Shown here: positions 54,968-64,000 of the stretch, in pieces
How the letters are laid out: every line of letters begins with the position of its first letter
Numbering within the stretch: the stretch's first letter is position 1
Assembly (NCBI RefSeq): GCF_900117415.1
Contig: NZ_FPEI01000006.1
Location: 124,001 to 188,000 of the forward strand
Length of the DNA: 64,000 bases
Reading direction: 5' to 3'
Source: Hyphomicrobium sp. CS1BSMeth3
Lineage (GTDB): Bacteria > Pseudomonadota > Alphaproteobacteria > Rhizobiales > Hyphomicrobiaceae
Made by a program: the position numbers and the translations under genes
Notes under the pieces: generated by a model
Seen by the model: the letters and a program-made list of their open reading frames with translations, nothing else
Told to the model about the DNA's origin: nothing
Databases searched by the model: none

Positions 54968-55909
54968 ATGTCCAGAATGAGCAGACCCGAGCGCCCGGGC
55001 AGGGCCCCCGAGGCGCCGGCCGACGCCGCCCGCATCGGCGCCGCGCTCGCCGAGCAGGCCGCGCGCGAGATGGTGGAACCGCTCGCAGGTGGCCTCTATG
55101 TCGTCGCGACGCCCATCGGCAATCTCGGCGACATGACCGTCCGCGCCGTGACCACGCTCGCGCGCGCCCATGCCATCCTCTGCGAGGACACCCGCGTCAG
55201 CCGCACGCTGCTGGCCCGCTACGCCATTGAGCGCCCGCTGCGCGCCTTCCACGAGCACAACGAGGATGCCGAGCAGGCCCGCATTCTTGCGGAGCTGGCC
55301 GAGGGCCACGCCATTGCCCTCATCTCCGATGCCGGCACGCCGCTCCTCTCCGATCCGGGCTACAAGCTCGTGCGCGCGGCCATCGCAGCCGGCCATCCGG
55401 TCACGGCGCTGCCCGGCGCTTCCGCCATCCTCGCCGGTCTCGCGATCTCCGGGCTGCCGACGGACGGCTTCTACTTCGGCGGCTTTCTCCCGCCCAAGCA
55501 GGTTGCCCGCCGCACGCGCCTCGAGACCCTCGCCACCATCCCCGCGAGCCTCGTCATCTTCGAATCACCAAGCCGCATTGCCGACACGCTCGCCGATGTC
55601 GCCGCCGTTCTGGGCGAACGCGAGGTCGTCGTCGCCCGCGAGCTGACCAAGCGCTTCGAGGAAGTGCGCCGCGGCCTGGCCCCGGTTCTCGCGGCCGAGC
55701 TGGCATCCGCCCCCATCAAAGGTGAGATCGTGATCGCCATTTCGCCCCCGCCGCCGCGCGAGGTCAGCGACGTCGAAATCGAAGCCGCGCTCCGCTCGGC
55801 CCTCGCCTCATCCAGCCTGCGCGATGCCGTGCGCCTCGTCACCGACGACCTCGGCGCCGCGCGCTCCCGTGTCTACCAGATCGGCCTGCGCCTCAAGGAC
55901 GAAGCATGA
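54968..55909 (+). CDS. rsmI: 16S rRNA (cytidine(1402)-2'-O)-methyltransferase
   Basis: The 313-aa tetrapyrrole-methylase-fold enzyme methylates C1402 in the decoding centre of 16S rRNA. The family core is visible: GGLYVVATPIGNLGDMTVRAVTTLARAHAILCEDTRVSRTLL, ALISDAGTPLLSDPGYKLVRAA and ALPGASAILAGLAISGLPTDGFYFGGFLP. An N-terminal extension of ~40 residues precedes it. Its stop overlaps the yraN start by an ATGA junction, so the two are translationally coupled. Confidence 0.95.
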   Translation: MSRMSRPERPGRAPEAPADAARIGAALAEQAAREMVEPLAGGLYVVATPIGNLGDMTVRAVTTLARAHAILCEDTRVSRTLLARYAIERPLRAFHEHNEDAEQARILAELAEGHAIALISDAGTPLLSDPGYKLVRAAIAAGHPVTALPGASAILAGLAISGLPTDGFYFGGFLPPKQVARRTRLETLATIPASLVIFESPSRIADTLADVAAVLGEREVVVARELTKRFEEVRRGLAPVLAAELASAPIKGEIVIAISPPPPREVSDVEIEAALRSALASSSLRDAVRLVTDDLGAARSRVYQIGLRLKDEA

Positions 55910-56292
55910 GCCAGCCCCGCGCCGGCGACCGCCTCATGGAGCGCCGCCGGCGTCTCGGGCGCGGCCGCTGGGCGGAGCTGGTCGCTACGATGCTCATCCT
56001 CGCCAAGGGCTATCGCATTCTCGCCCGCCGCCACGTTACGCCCTACGGCGAGGTCGACATCATCGCCTCCCGCCGCGGCCGCATTGCCTTCATCGAGGTC
56101 AAGCGCCGCGCGACGCTCGCCGATGCGGAGGCGGCCCTCACGCCCGCCCAAGGCGACCGCATTTCCCGCGCCGCCGAATACTGGCTCTCGCGCCATCCGT
56201 CCTATCTCGACCGTCAGATCGGCCTCGATGCCATCCTCGTCACGGCACGCGGCTGGCCACGCCACATCCCGAACGCACTGGATCGGATGTAG
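55906..56292 (+). CDS. yraN: YraN/UPF0102 family nuclease-fold protein
   Basis: The 128-aa protein has the UPF0102 pattern: a basic start (MERRRRLGRGRWAELVATMLIL), GYRILARRHVTPYGEVDIIASRRGRIAFIEVKRR with the E-x-D..E-x-K restriction-like active site, and ISRAAEYWLSRHP. The family is an endonuclease-like fold of poorly defined role, often beside rsmI and lpoA, as here. It starts at 55906, overlapping the rsmI stop. Confidence 0.92.
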   Translation: MSQPRAGDRLMERRRRLGRGRWAELVATMLILAKGYRILARRHVTPYGEVDIIASRRGRIAFIEVKRRATLADAEAALTPAQGDRISRAAEYWLSRHPSYLDRQIGLDAILVTARGWPRHIPNALDRM

Positions 56293-56329
56293 CTTCGCGT
56301 CTGCGACGCGACGGGGCTTTTTTTTGAGT

Positions 56330-56387
56330 GCCGCGGGCTGCTGGGAAGGGGTGCTGTCGCCTCCCACCGTAGTGCTATGCCCGCGGC
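56330..56387 (+). repeat. 58-bp repeat unit, copy F
   Basis: Perfect ends GCCGCGGGC and GCCCGCGGC, with internal TGCTGGGAAGGGGTGCTGTCGC and TAGTGCTAT. Unit G, 304 bp downstream, is the inverse copy. Confidence 0.85.
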
Positions 56388-56691
56388 GGCCATTTCCACA
56401 GCGCTCATTGGTGGCGACGGGGGACACCCCGCGCGCCGTCTTTTATGGATTTGGAGTGAGCCGCGAGCGCACCAGCATCCCCTCTCCCCGCTCTTGCGGG
56501 GAGAGGGTTAGGGTGAGGGGCGGAAGCTTGTTCGAGGTTGGCGTTTGCCGCCGCCCCTCACCCCGACCCTCTCCCCATTGAAGACAATGGGGAGAGGGGG
56601 AAGTAGGGCGCAACACGCGAGCGGTGTCCGCTCGCGGGCGAGGGGACGCGATTGGCACCGGCGCACAGCAGTCATGAGCGCGCGACTGCGC

Positions 56692-56747
56692 GCCGGCCGG
56701 TAGGCCGTACCAGGAAGCCACAGCACCCCTTCCCAGCAGCCCGCGGC
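56692..56747 (-). repeat. 58-bp repeat unit, copy G
   Basis: Inverse orientation. The right end CAGCAGCCCGCGGC is intact; the left end has decayed to GCCGGCCGG. Retains CCACAGCACCCCTTCCCAG. Confidence 0.75.
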
Positions 56748-56931
56748 ACTAAATAAAAGGCGGGGGCTCCGGGGGTGTCCCCCGGTCGGGTTACAGGGCG
56801 GAAGCCCTGTTCGCGCCACAGGCGCGAGCAGAGCAGCCCGCGGCTAGAAAATATTGACTTCACCCGCGCCGCCCCGTTTGCATGGGCGCCAACAACGAAT
56901 GACCGCGCGCCCTGCAGGAGACGATCCGCCC

Positions 56932-57888
56932 ATGCCGCTCAAGATTGCCTGCCAGATGGACCCCATCGACCGGATCGACATCCGCGGCGACTCGACCTTC
57001 GCGATGCTGCTCGAAGCGCAGAAGCGCGGCCATGAGCTCTTCTACTACACGCCGCAGCACATCGCGCTCGACGGCGATCGCCTGATCGCCCGCGGCGAGA
57101 CGATGACGGTCGAGGACAAGATCGGCGATCACTACAAGCTGTCGAACCCGCGCAAGGTCGATCTCGGCACGTGGGACGTGGTGCTGCTGCGCCAGGATCC
57201 GCCCTTCGACATGGCCTACATCACGACGACGCATCTCCTGGAGCGCATTCACCCGCGCACGCTCGTCGTCAACGATCCCGCGCACGTACGCAATGCGCCG
57301 GAAAAGGTGTGGGTGCTGGAGTTCCAGGACCTCATGCCGCCGACTCTCGTCACGCGCAATGCCGAGGACGTGCGCGAGTTCCGCGCCCGCCACAAGGACA
57401 TCATCCTCAAGCCGCTCTACGGCAATGGCGGCGCCTCGGTCTTCCGCATTCGCGAGGACGACACGAATCTAAACTCGCTCATCGAGCTCTTCCAGACCGT
57501 GTTCCGCGAGCCCTTCATGGTGCAGGAGTTCCGCCCGGAGGTGCGCGCCGGCGACAAGCGCATCATCCTCGTCGATGGCGAGGTGGCGGGCGCCATCAAC
57601 CGCGTGCCGGCGGCCGACGAGACGCGCTCCAACATGCATGTGGGCGGCCAGGCCGTGCCGACCGAGCTGACCCCGCGCGATCTCGAGATCTGCGCCCGCC
57701 TCGGGCCGCATCTCAAGGCGCGGGGGCTGATCTTCACCGGCATCGACGTGATCGGGCCCTACCTCACCGAGATCAACGTGACCTCGCCGACCGGCATCCG
57801 CCAGGTCAAGAACTTCGGCGGCAATGACATCGCGGCCATGATCTGGGATGCGGTCGAGCGCAAGGTCGTCTCCAGCCGCGGCATGTGA
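56932..57888 (+). CDS. gshB: Glutathione synthase
   Basis: The 318-aa ATP-grasp enzyme joins gamma-glutamylcysteine and glycine. It has the proteobacterial GshB pattern: [75 protein letters not shown] and [31 protein letters not shown] and Mg2+ ligands in the last block are intact. ATG 56932 follows GGAG by about 11 nt. Upstream lies the repeat block; downstream, lepA follows after about 150 bp. Confidence 0.95.
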   Translation: MPLKIACQMDPIDRIDIRGDSTFAMLLEAQKRGHELFYYTPQHIALDGDRLIARGETMTVEDKIGDHYKLSNPRKVDLGTWDVVLLRQDPPFDMAYITTTHLLERIHPRTLVVNDPAHVRNAPEKVWVLEFQDLMPPTLVTRNAEDVREFRARHKDIILKPLYGNGGASVFRIREDDTNLNSLIELFQTVFREPFMVQEFRPEVRAGDKRIILVDGEVAGAINRVPAADETRSNMHVGGQAVPTELTPRDLEICARLGPHLKARGLIFTGIDVIGPYLTEINVTSPTGIRQVKNFGGNDIAAMIWDAVERKVVSSRGM

Positions 57889-58036
57889 CGGATCGGGCTG
57901 GGGCCGGCCATTCTCGGCCCGGACGGGTGCTGAACACCCGCCCACGGTGCGGCAATTGGACGGCAGTCTTGGTAACCGTGCCGAAATCGGCATCCGGGCC
58001 TTTTGCGGTGCGGGGGGCGATGCTATCAAGCGCGCC

Positions 58037-59839
58037 ATGACCGACATCGATTTGATCCGCAACTTCTCCATCATCGCCCACATCGACCATGGGAAATCGA
58101 CCCTGGCCGACCGGCTGATCCAGCTCTGCGGCAACGTCTCCGACCGCGAGATGCAGGACCAGATTCTCGATTCCATGGAGATCGAGCGCGAGCGCGGCAT
58201 CACCATCAAGGCCCAGACCGTGCGCCTCGACTACAAGGCCAAGGACGGCAAGACCTATCAGCTCAACCTGATGGACACGCCGGGCCATGTGGACTTCGCC
58301 TACGAGGTCTCGCGCTCGCTCGCGGCCTGCGAGGGGGCGCTGCTCGTCGTCGATGCCTCCCAGGGTGTCGAGGCGCAGACGCTCGCCAACGTCTATCAGG
58401 CGATCGACCACAATCTCGAGATCGTCCCGGTCCTGAACAAGATCGACCTGCCCGCCGCCGACCCGGACCGCGTCAAGCAGCAGATCGAGGACGTGATCGG
58501 CATCGATGCCTCGGAGGCCGTTCCCATTTCGGCGAAGACGGGTGTCGGCGTCGCTGACGTGCTCGAAGCCATCGTCACGCGCCTGCCGCCGCCCAAGGGG
58601 GACAGCAAAAAGCCGCTCAAGGCCCTGCTGGTCGATAGCTGGTACGACGCCTATCTCGGTGTAATCGTGCTCGTGCGCGTGATCGACGGGGCCTTGAAAA
58701 AAGGCCAGCGCGTCAAGCTCATGGCGACCGACACCAGCTATCAGATCGACCGCGTCGGCATCTTCCGCCCCAAGCAGGAGATGCTGCCCGAGCTTGCGAC
58801 CGGCGAGGTCGGCTTTTTCACGGCCGCCATCAAGCAGGTCGCTGATACGCGCGTCGGCGATACCGTCACCGATGAGAAGAATCCGACGGCCGAGCCGCTC
58901 CCCGGCTTCAAGCCGGCGCAGCCCGTGGTCTTCTGCGGCCTCTTTCCGGTCGATGCTGCGGACTTCGAGGACCTGCGCGAGGCCATGGGCAAGCTTCGGC
59001 TCAATGACGCGAGCTTTTCCTATGAGACGGAGAGCTCGGCGGCGCTGGGCTTCGGCTTCCGCTGCGGCTTTCTCGGCCTTCTGCACCTCGAGATCATCAC
59101 CGAGCGCCTCGAGCGCGAGTTCAATCTCGACCTCATCACGACCGCCCCGTCCGTCATCTACCACCTGCACATGAACGACGGCTCGACGATCGAGATGCAC
59201 AATCCGGCCGACATGCCGGACCCCGTGCGCATCGACCACATCGAGGAGCCCTGGATCGAGGCGACGATCCTGGTGCCGGACGAGTATCTCGGCGCCGTGC
59301 TCAAGCTCTGCCAGGACCGCCGCGGCCGCCAGAAAAACCTCACTTACGTCGGCACGCGCGCCATGCTCGTCTACGAGCTGCCGCTGAACGAGGTGGTGTT
59401 CGATTTCTACGACCGGCTGAAGTCCGTCTCGCGCGGCTATGCCTCGTTCGACTACCACATCGTCGGCTACGAGGAAGGGGACCTCGTCAAGCTCTCGATT
59501 CTGGTCAATGCGGAGCCTGTCGACGCGCTCTCGATCATCGTCCACAAGAGCCGCGCCGAGCAGCGCGGCCGCACCATGTGCGAGAAGCTCAAGGAGCTGA
59601 TCCCGCCGCATCTTTTCCAGATCCCGATCCAGGCCGCGATCGGCGCCAAGGTGATCGCGCGCGAGACCATCCGGGCGCTCCGAAAGGACGTGCTCGCCAA
59701 GTGCTATGGCGGTGACATCACGCGTAAGCGAAAGCTCCTCGAGAAGCAGAAAAAGGGCAAAAAGAAAATGCGCGAGTTCGGCTCCGTGGAGATCCCCCAG
59801 GAGGCGTTTATCGCGGCCCTCAAGATGGAGGAAAACTGA
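58037..59839 (+). CDS. lepA: Elongation factor 4 (LepA)
   Basis: The 600-aa GTPase acts on ribosomes in initiation and back-translocation. G motifs are intact: [15 protein letters not shown] (G1), a GITIKAQ segment (G2), DTPGHVDF (G3), [10 protein letters not shown] (G4). Domains II, III and V follow, and the LepA-specific C-terminal domain has [31 protein letters not shown]. The length equals the usual family length. ATG 58037; the longer upstream frame overlaps the gshB stop region and is unconserved. Confidence 0.96.
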   Translation: MTDIDLIRNFSIIAHIDHGKSTLADRLIQLCGNVSDREMQDQILDSMEIERERGITIKAQTVRLDYKAKDGKTYQLNLMDTPGHVDFAYEVSRSLAACEGALLVVDASQGVEAQTLANVYQAIDHNLEIVPVLNKIDLPAADPDRVKQQIEDVIGIDASEAVPISAKTGVGVADVLEAIVTRLPPPKGDSKKPLKALLVDSWYDAYLGVIVLVRVIDGALKKGQRVKLMATDTSYQIDRVGIFRPKQEMLPELATGEVGFFTAAIKQVADTRVGDTVTDEKNPTAEPLPGFKPAQPVVFCGLFPVDAADFEDLREAMGKLRLNDASFSYETESSAALGFGFRCGFLGLLHLEIITERLEREFNLDLITTAPSVIYHLHMNDGSTIEMHNPADMPDPVRIDHIEEPWIEATILVPDEYLGAVLKLCQDRRGRQKNLTYVGTRAMLVYELPLNEVVFDFYDRLKSVSRGYASFDYHIVGYEEGDLVKLSILVNAEPVDALSIIVHKSRAEQRGRTMCEKLKELIPPHLFQIPIQAAIGAKVIARETIRALRKDVLAKCYGGDITRKRKLLEKQKKGKKKMREFGSVEIPQEAFIAALKMEEN

Positions 59840-59892
59840 GCCCCTTCAAGCCGCTCCATCGCCAAATAGTTGTGCTGGATGTTTTCGTTAGG

Positions 59893-59910
59893 CTGTCATA
59901 AACTTCCCGT
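59893..59910 (+). promoter_or_regulatory. Putative half-degenerate Pho box upstream of ugpB
   Basis: CTGTCAT is an exact match to one Pho-box repeat, followed by the 4-bp spacer AAAC and TTCCCGT, a poor second repeat. It lies 43 bp before the ugpB start. ugp operons are PhoB-controlled in rhizobia and enterobacteria. The single good repeat makes this suggestive only. Confidence 0.4.
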
Positions 59911-59952
59911 AGAGCAACCGCATCCAAGCGGTGACCGATGGGAGGTCCAACT

Positions 59953-61272
59953 ATGTTGCGACGTGTGAAACACGCTCTTGCGGGCGTGGTGGCCGGTACG
60001 TTTTTTGCTGCCCCGGCATTTGCTCAGCAGGAAATTCAGTGGTGGCACGCCATGGGCGGCGAGCTCGGCCAGAAGGTCGATGCGATCGCGGCCGGCTTCA
60101 ATGCCACCCAGAAGGAATACAAGATCGTCCCCATCTATAAGGGGAACTACACGGAGACGATGACGGGTGCGATCGCGGCCTTCCGCGCCAAGCAGCATCC
60201 TCATATCGTGCAGGTCTTCGAGGTCGGCACGGCGACACTGATGGCGGCCAAGGGCGCCGTCTATCCCGTCTACCAGCTCATGAAGGATCAGAACCTCCCG
60301 TTCGATCCCAAGAATTATCTTCCGAGCGTGACCGGCTACTACAGCGACAGCGCCGGCAACATGCTGTCGATGCCGTTCAACAGCTCGACGCCGGTCATGT
60401 TCTACAACAAGACCCTCTTCAAAAAGGCCGGTCTCGATCCTGAGAGCCCGCCGAAGACCTGGCCGGAGATCGAAGCCGCCTCGAAGAAGCTGCAGGCTTC
60501 GGGCGTGAAGTGCGGCTTCACCATCGGTTGGCCTTCGTGGGTTCTCATCGAGAACTTCTCGGCACTTCACAATGTGCCGATCGCGACGAAGTCGAACGGC
60601 TTCGACGGCCTCGATACCGAGTTCCAGATCAATTCACCGCTTCATGTGAAGATGATCTCGGCCATGGGCGAGTGGCAGAAGTCGAAGGTCTTCGACTACG
60701 GCGGCCGCCGCGCGGACAGCGCGCCGAAGTTCTATACGCAGGAATGCGCGATGTACATGAACTCGTCGGCCTCGCAGGCTGGCGTGCGCGCCAATGCGAA
60801 GGACTTCGAGTTCGGCGTCGGCATGCTGCCGTACTGGCCGGACGTGAAGGGCGCCCCGCAGAACTCGATCATCGGCGGCGCCACGCTCTGGGTGCTCTCC
60901 GGTCATCCGAAAGAGACCTACAAGGGCGTCGGGCAGTTCTTCAACTACCTCTCGCAGCCCGAGGTCCAGGCCAAGTGGCACCAGGAGACGGGCTACCTCC
61001 CGATCACCACGGCCTCGTATGAGCTGAGCAAGACGCAGGGCTACTACACCAAGAATCCCGGCACCGACGTCTCGATCAAGCAGATGACGCTCAACCCGCC
61101 GACGTCGAACTCGAAGGGCCTGCGCTTCGGCAACTACGTCCAGATCCGCGACATCATCGACGAGGAGCTGGAGGGCGTGTGGTCGGGCAAGAAGTCGGCC
61201 AAGGAAGCTCTCGACGCCGCCGTGACGCGTGGCAACGAGCTGCTCCGCCGCTTCGAAGCTGCCAACAAGTAA
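59953..61272 (+). CDS. ugpB: sn-Glycerol-3-phosphate ABC transporter periplasmic binding protein
   Basis: The 439-aa preprotein has a Sec leader (LKHALAG-type: VKHALAGVVAGTFFAAPAFAQ). The mature protein is UgpB-like: IQWWHAMGGELGQKVDAIAAGFNATQKEYKIVPIYKGNYTETM, then MPFNSSTPVMFYNKTLFKKAGLDP and GWPSWVLIENFSALHNVPIAT. It delivers glycerol-3-phosphate or its diesters to UgpAE. ATG 59953 has GGAGG 7 nt upstream. A strong hairpin follows before ugpA. Confidence 0.93.
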   Translation: MLRRVKHALAGVVAGTFFAAPAFAQQEIQWWHAMGGELGQKVDAIAAGFNATQKEYKIVPIYKGNYTETMTGAIAAFRAKQHPHIVQVFEVGTATLMAAKGAVYPVYQLMKDQNLPFDPKNYLPSVTGYYSDSAGNMLSMPFNSSTPVMFYNKTLFKKAGLDPESPPKTWPEIEAASKKLQASGVKCGFTIGWPSWVLIENFSALHNVPIATKSNGFDGLDTEFQINSPLHVKMISAMGEWQKSKVFDYGGRRADSAPKFYTQECAMYMNSSASQAGVRANAKDFEFGVGMLPYWPDVKGAPQNSIIGGATLWVLSGHPKETYKGVGQFFNYLSQPEVQAKWHQETGYLPITTASYELSKTQGYYTKNPGTDVSIKQMTLNPPTSNSKGLRFGNYVQIRDIIDEELEGVWSGKKSAKEALDAAVTRGNELLRRFEAANK

Positions 61273-61281
61273 GTCGGTTAC

Positions 61282-61318
61282 GAGGGCGGGTGCCGCAAGG
61301 CATCCGCCCTCTCTCTAT
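61282..61318 (+). terminator. Intra-operon hairpin between ugpB and ugpA
   Basis: GAGGGCGGGTGCC and GGCATCCGCCCTC form a 13-bp stem (one G-U pair) around a GCAA tetraloop, followed by TCTCTATAT. It is a typical attenuator that leaves more binding protein than permease, or protects the ugpB mRNA 3' end. Confidence 0.8.
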
Positions 61319-61380
61319 ATCCAACCTCATCTGCGACGGCCGCCTCCGGCCGGAGCTCCCGCCGGCGGAACTGCACTGAC

Positions 61381-62262
61381 ATGGAGAAGCGCGCGGTCTT
61401 CCGATCCCCGTGGTTGCCGCTTGCGCTCGTCATGCCGCAGCTCGTCATCACGTTCGTCTTCTTCGTCTGGCCGGCGAGCCAGGCCCTCTATCAGTCGGTG
61501 CTGCTCGAGGATCCTTTCGGGCTCAAGAGCCAGTTCGTCTGGTTCGACAATTTCACCGCTCTCTTCCGCAACCGCGACTATCTCGAATCCTTCAGCCGCA
61601 CGGCAGTCTTCAGCCTGCTCGTCGCCGGCTTCGCCATGGGCCTCGCGCTGCTCATGGCTGTCATGGCCGACCGCGTCATCAAGGGCGCCACCGGCTACAA
61701 GACCATGCTGATCTGGCCCTATGCCGTGGCCCCCGCCGTCGCCGGTGCGCTCTGGGTCTTCATGTTCAACCCGCGCATTGGCATTGTCGCGTACATGCTG
61801 CACAGCCTCGGCTATGACTGGAACCACCAGATCCGCGGCCGGGATGCCTTCGCGTTGATCACCATCGCCGCCGTCTGGAAGCAGATCAGCTACAACTTCG
61901 TCTTCTTCCTCGCCGGCCTCCAGGCCATTCCGCGCTCGCTCATCGAGGCCGCCGCCATCGACGGCGCGGGACCGACCAAGCGCTTCTGGACGATCGTCTT
62001 CCCGCTGCTCTCGCCAACGACGTTCTTCCTGCTCGTCGTCAACATCGTCTATGCCTTCTTCGATACGTTCGGCATCGTCCACGCCACCACCAGCGGCGGG
62101 CCCGCCAAGGCGACCGAGATCCTCGTCTACAAGGTCTTCAACGACGGCTTCATCGGCCTCGACCTCGGCAGCTCGGCGGCGCAGTCGGTGATCCTGATGA
62201 TCATCGTGATCGCGCTCACGGTCGTCCAGTTCCGCTACATCGAGCGCAGGGTGGCCTACTGA
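61381..62262 (+). CDS. ugpA: sn-Glycerol-3-phosphate ABC transporter permease UgpA
   Basis: The 293-aa inner-membrane permease has six helices and the UgpA pattern: [47 protein letters not shown] at the start, and the EAA loop [51 protein letters not shown]. It pairs with UgpE. ATG 61381 lies 108 bp after ugpB, behind the hairpin. Its stop TGA overlaps the ugpE ATG (TGATG). Confidence 0.94.
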   Translation: MEKRAVFRSPWLPLALVMPQLVITFVFFVWPASQALYQSVLLEDPFGLKSQFVWFDNFTALFRNRDYLESFSRTAVFSLLVAGFAMGLALLMAVMADRVIKGATGYKTMLIWPYAVAPAVAGALWVFMFNPRIGIVAYMLHSLGYDWNHQIRGRDAFALITIAAVWKQISYNFVFFLAGLQAIPRSLIEAAAIDGAGPTKRFWTIVFPLLSPTTFFLLVVNIVYAFFDTFGIVHATTSGGPAKATEILVYKVFNDGFIGLDLGSSAAQSVILMIIVIALTVVQFRYIERRVAY

Positions 62263-63116
62263 TGGTCGAACGCCGCTCTCTCGCAACCCTTCTCGCGCAC
62301 GTGGTGCTGATCCTCGGCATCGTCGTCGTCGCCTTTCCCATCTGGGTCACGTTCGTGGCGTCGACGCACCACGCCAAGGACATCATGACCGCGCCGATCC
62401 CGCTCTGGCCCGGCACGCAGTTCTTCGAGAATTACCGCAGGCTCCTCTTCGAAGGCCTGATCAACCCCACGGCGGGCGGCGTGCCCATGTGGCGCATGAT
62501 GACGAACAGCTTCATCATGGCCATGATCATCGCGCTCGGAAAAATCTTCGTCTCCTTCATCGCCGCGTTCGCGATCGTCTACTTCCGCTTTCCCTTCCGC
62601 ATGGTTGTCTTCTGGATCATCTTCATGACCCTGATGCTGCCGGTGGAAGTGCGCATCGTGCCGACCTTCAAGGTCGTCGCCGATCTCGGCATGCTGAACT
62701 CCTATGCCGGCCTCACCATCCCGCTCATCGCCTCCGCGACCGCGACCTTCCTCTTCCGCCAGTTCTTCCTCACCGTGCCGGACGAGCTTGCCGAAGCCGC
62801 GCGCATCGACGGCGCCGGGCCCGTCAAATTCATGAAGGACATCCTCCTTCCGCTCTCGCGCACGAATCTCGCTGCGCTCTTCGTGATCATGTTCACGTTC
62901 GGCTGGAACCAGTACCTCTGGCCGCTGCTCATGACGACGGACCGCCAGTACCTGACGGTCGTCATGGGCATCCAGCGCATGATCAACGTCGCCGACACCG
63001 ATCCGCAATGGCCGATGGTCATGGCGGCTGTCATCCTCGCAATGCTGCCGCCCGTGGCGGTTGTCCTCCTCATGCAGCGCTGGTTCATCAAGGGACTGGT
63101 GGAGACGGAGAAGTAG
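62262..63116 (+). CDS. ugpE: sn-Glycerol-3-phosphate ABC transporter permease UgpE
   Basis: The 284-aa permease is the second transmembrane subunit. It has [55 protein letters not shown], the EAA loop [36 protein letters not shown], and [28 protein letters not shown], all typical of UgpE. The ATG is inside the ugpA stop overlap, giving translational coupling. The ATPase gene follows 4 bp downstream. Confidence 0.94.
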   Translation: MVERRSLATLLAHVVLILGIVVVAFPIWVTFVASTHHAKDIMTAPIPLWPGTQFFENYRRLLFEGLINPTAGGVPMWRMMTNSFIMAMIIALGKIFVSFIAAFAIVYFRFPFRMVVFWIIFMTLMLPVEVRIVPTFKVVADLGMLNSYAGLTIPLIASATATFLFRQFFLTVPDELAEAARIDGAGPVKFMKDILLPLSRTNLAALFVIMFTFGWNQYLWPLLMTTDRQYLTVVMGIQRMINVADTDPQWPMVMAAVILAMLPPVAVVLLMQRWFIKGLVETEK

Positions 63117-63120
63117 CCGC

Positions 63121-64000
63121 ATGGCTTCGGTCATTCTCGAAAACGTCAGGAAGGTCTACGCCGGCGGCGTGGAGGCCGTGAAAGGCATCTCGCTCGACGT
63201 GCCGAACGGCTCCTTCACCGTCCTCCTCGGGCCCTCGGGCTGCGGCAAGTCCACGCTGCTGCGCATGATCGCCGGCCTCGAGACCATCACCGGCGGCACC
63301 TGCAAGATCGGCGATCGCGTCGTGAACGAGGTCGAGCCGGCCGAGCGCGACATCGCCATGGTCTTCCAGAATTACGCGCTCTATCCGCACATGAGCGTGT
63401 ACGACAACATGGCCTATGGCCTGCGCAACCGCCGCACGCCCAAGCCCGAGATCGAGCGCCGCGTGCGCGAGGCCGCCAGGATGCTCGCCATCGAGGACTT
63501 CCTCGACCGCCGTCCGCGTGCGCTCTCCGGCGGCCAGCGCCAGCGCGTCGCCATGGGCCGCGCCATCGTGCGCGAGCCGCAGGCCTTCCTCTTCGACGAG
63601 CCGCTCTCGAACCTCGACGCCAAGCTGCGCGTCCAGATGCGCATCGAGATCCGCCGCCTGCACAATCGCCTCAAGGCCACCTCGATCTTCGTCACGCACG
63701 ATCAGGTCGAGGCCATGACGCTCGCCGACGTCGTCGTCGTCATGAACCACGGCCGCATCGAGCAGGTCGGCAAGCCGACCGACGTCTACAACAGGCCGGC
63801 AACGCGCTTCGTCGCGACCTTCATCGGCTCGCCGGCCATGAACCTTGTGCCTGGCCGTGTCATCGGTCGCGGCAAGGTCGAGATCCCGGGCTCGGGCACG
63901 CTCGACTTCGATCCCGACCAGTTCGAGGTGGCGGATGGCACGTCCGTCGAGGTCGGCATCCGCCCCGAGGACATGACTGTCGCCGCGTCGGGCGAGAGCA
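63121..64000 (+). CDS. ugpC: sn-Glycerol-3-phosphate ABC transporter ATP-binding protein UgpC, C-terminus outside the window
   Basis: The visible 293 residues have Walker [15 protein letters not shown]-loop [18 protein letters not shown], signature [16 protein letters not shown], Walker [14 protein letters not shown] and the switch His in [14 protein letters not shown]. The start of the TOBE-type regulatory domain is seen ([27 protein letters not shown]), as in MalK/UgpC. The gene is cut by the right edge, with about 60 residues missing. It completes ugpBAEC. Confidence 0.93.
   Translation, partial: MASVILENVRKVYAGGVEAVKGISLDVPNGSFTVLLGPSGCGKSTLLRMIAGLETITGGTCKIGDRVVNEVEPAERDIAMVFQNYALYPHMSVYDNMAYGLRNRRTPKPEIERRVREAARMLAIEDFLDRRPRALSGGQRQRVAMGRAIVREPQAFLFDEPLSNLDAKLRVQMRIEIRRLHNRLKATSIFVTHDQVEAMTLADVVVVMNHGRIEQVGKPTDVYNRPATRFVATFIGSPAMNLVPGRVIGRGKVEIPGSGTLDFDPDQFEVADGTSVEVGIRPEDMTVAASGES

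Larger units (their letters stand above)
56293..56931. repeat. Composite intergenic repeat block (639 bp) between yraN and gshB
   Basis: In order: CGACGCGACGGGGC followed by T8, a probable yraN terminator; 58-bp unit F (56330-56387); the inverse of the 34.5-kb CACTCCAAATCCATAAAAGA module; the hairpin CCCTCTCCCCGC/GCGGGGAGAGGG (56480-56507); the hairpin CCCTCTCCCCATTG/CAATGGGGAGAGGG (56567-56598); unit G inverted (about 56692-56747); the GGGGGTGTCCCCC module; and a lone GCCCGCGGC end at 56835-56843. The final 80 bp presumably hold the gshB promoter. No gene found. Confidence 0.8.

Noticed and set aside
42130-56620. CRISPR-like arrays
   Set aside because: The C/T-rich repeats are not regularly spaced, are inverted relative to each other, and no cas gene is present.
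57806-59611. A 601-codon frame antisense to lepA
   Set aside because: Antisense shadow of a highly conserved gene.

Overview
The window reads as chromosome of a high-GC alphaproteobacterium, most likely of the order Hyphomicrobiales (Rhizobiales). Support comes from a Ros/MucR zinc-finger regulator, a three-gene petABC cytochrome bc1 operon, the conserved run tig - clpP - clpX - lon - hupB downstream of tRNA-Leu, proteobacterial-type gshB, and several rhizobial-style ABC uptake operons. No rRNA, CRISPR array, integrase, transposase or phage module is visible. The family or genus cannot be fixed from the sequence.

Layout. 0-3.5 kb, minus strand: MgtC-like membrane protein (cut by the window edge), then the ATPase and a double-length permease of a NitT/TauT-type ABC transporter. 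3.9-6.4 kb: a small polytopic membrane protein, a selenium-binding-protein/methanethiol oxidase homologue and a decayed alpha/beta hydrolase. 6.4-14.4 kb: a FadR-type GntR regulator facing an operon for a dipeptide/oligopeptide-type ABC importer that also contains a CocE-like hydrolase; a perfect 26-bp palindrome lies between them. 14.5-19 kb: msrA, hydrolases, an Lrp-type regulator, a transferred-looking methyltransferase and tRNA-Leu(UAG). 19.3-26.5 kb: trigger factor, ClpP, ClpX, Lon and HU. 26.7-34.3 kb: PhyH-like dioxygenase, trmL, petABC, a PDH-E1/transketolase-like enzyme with a divergent Lrp regulator. 34.3-36.8 kb: an accessory patch (lysR remnant, beta-lactamase-fold hydrolase, DUF1801 protein) bracketed by a 118-bp direct repeat. 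36.8-50 kb: S9 peptidase, msrB, mucR, GMC oxidoreductase, SGNH protein, lytic transglycosylase, galE/galU, rhodanese and a Tat-exported flavoprotein. 50.4-52.4 kb: an apparent operon of three exported proteins, two of them proteases. 52.6-64 kb: solitary sdhB, LpoA-like lipoprotein, rsmI-yraN, gshB, lepA and ugpBAE(C), cut by the right edge.

The most distinctive non-coding content is a set of dispersed intergenic repeats. One family is a 58-bp unit with inverted ends GCCGCGGGC/GCCCGCGGC (seven copies, several as inverted pairs). A second family has units of about 75 bp ending CTAGTG/CACTAG (two adjacent palindromes after hupB, and a related sequence at 50.3 kb). A third is a C/T-rich hairpin module. 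They cluster at gene 3' ends and form composite blocks at 34.3, 42.1 and 56.3 kb.

Several genes concern sulfur or methionine chemistry (methanethiol oxidase homologue, msrA, msrB, two rhodanese/sulfur-transferase-like proteins, an MdeB-like E1 with an MdeR-like regulator, gshB), but they are scattered and a functional link is only an inference. Coordinates and starts were read by hand; no database search was run.
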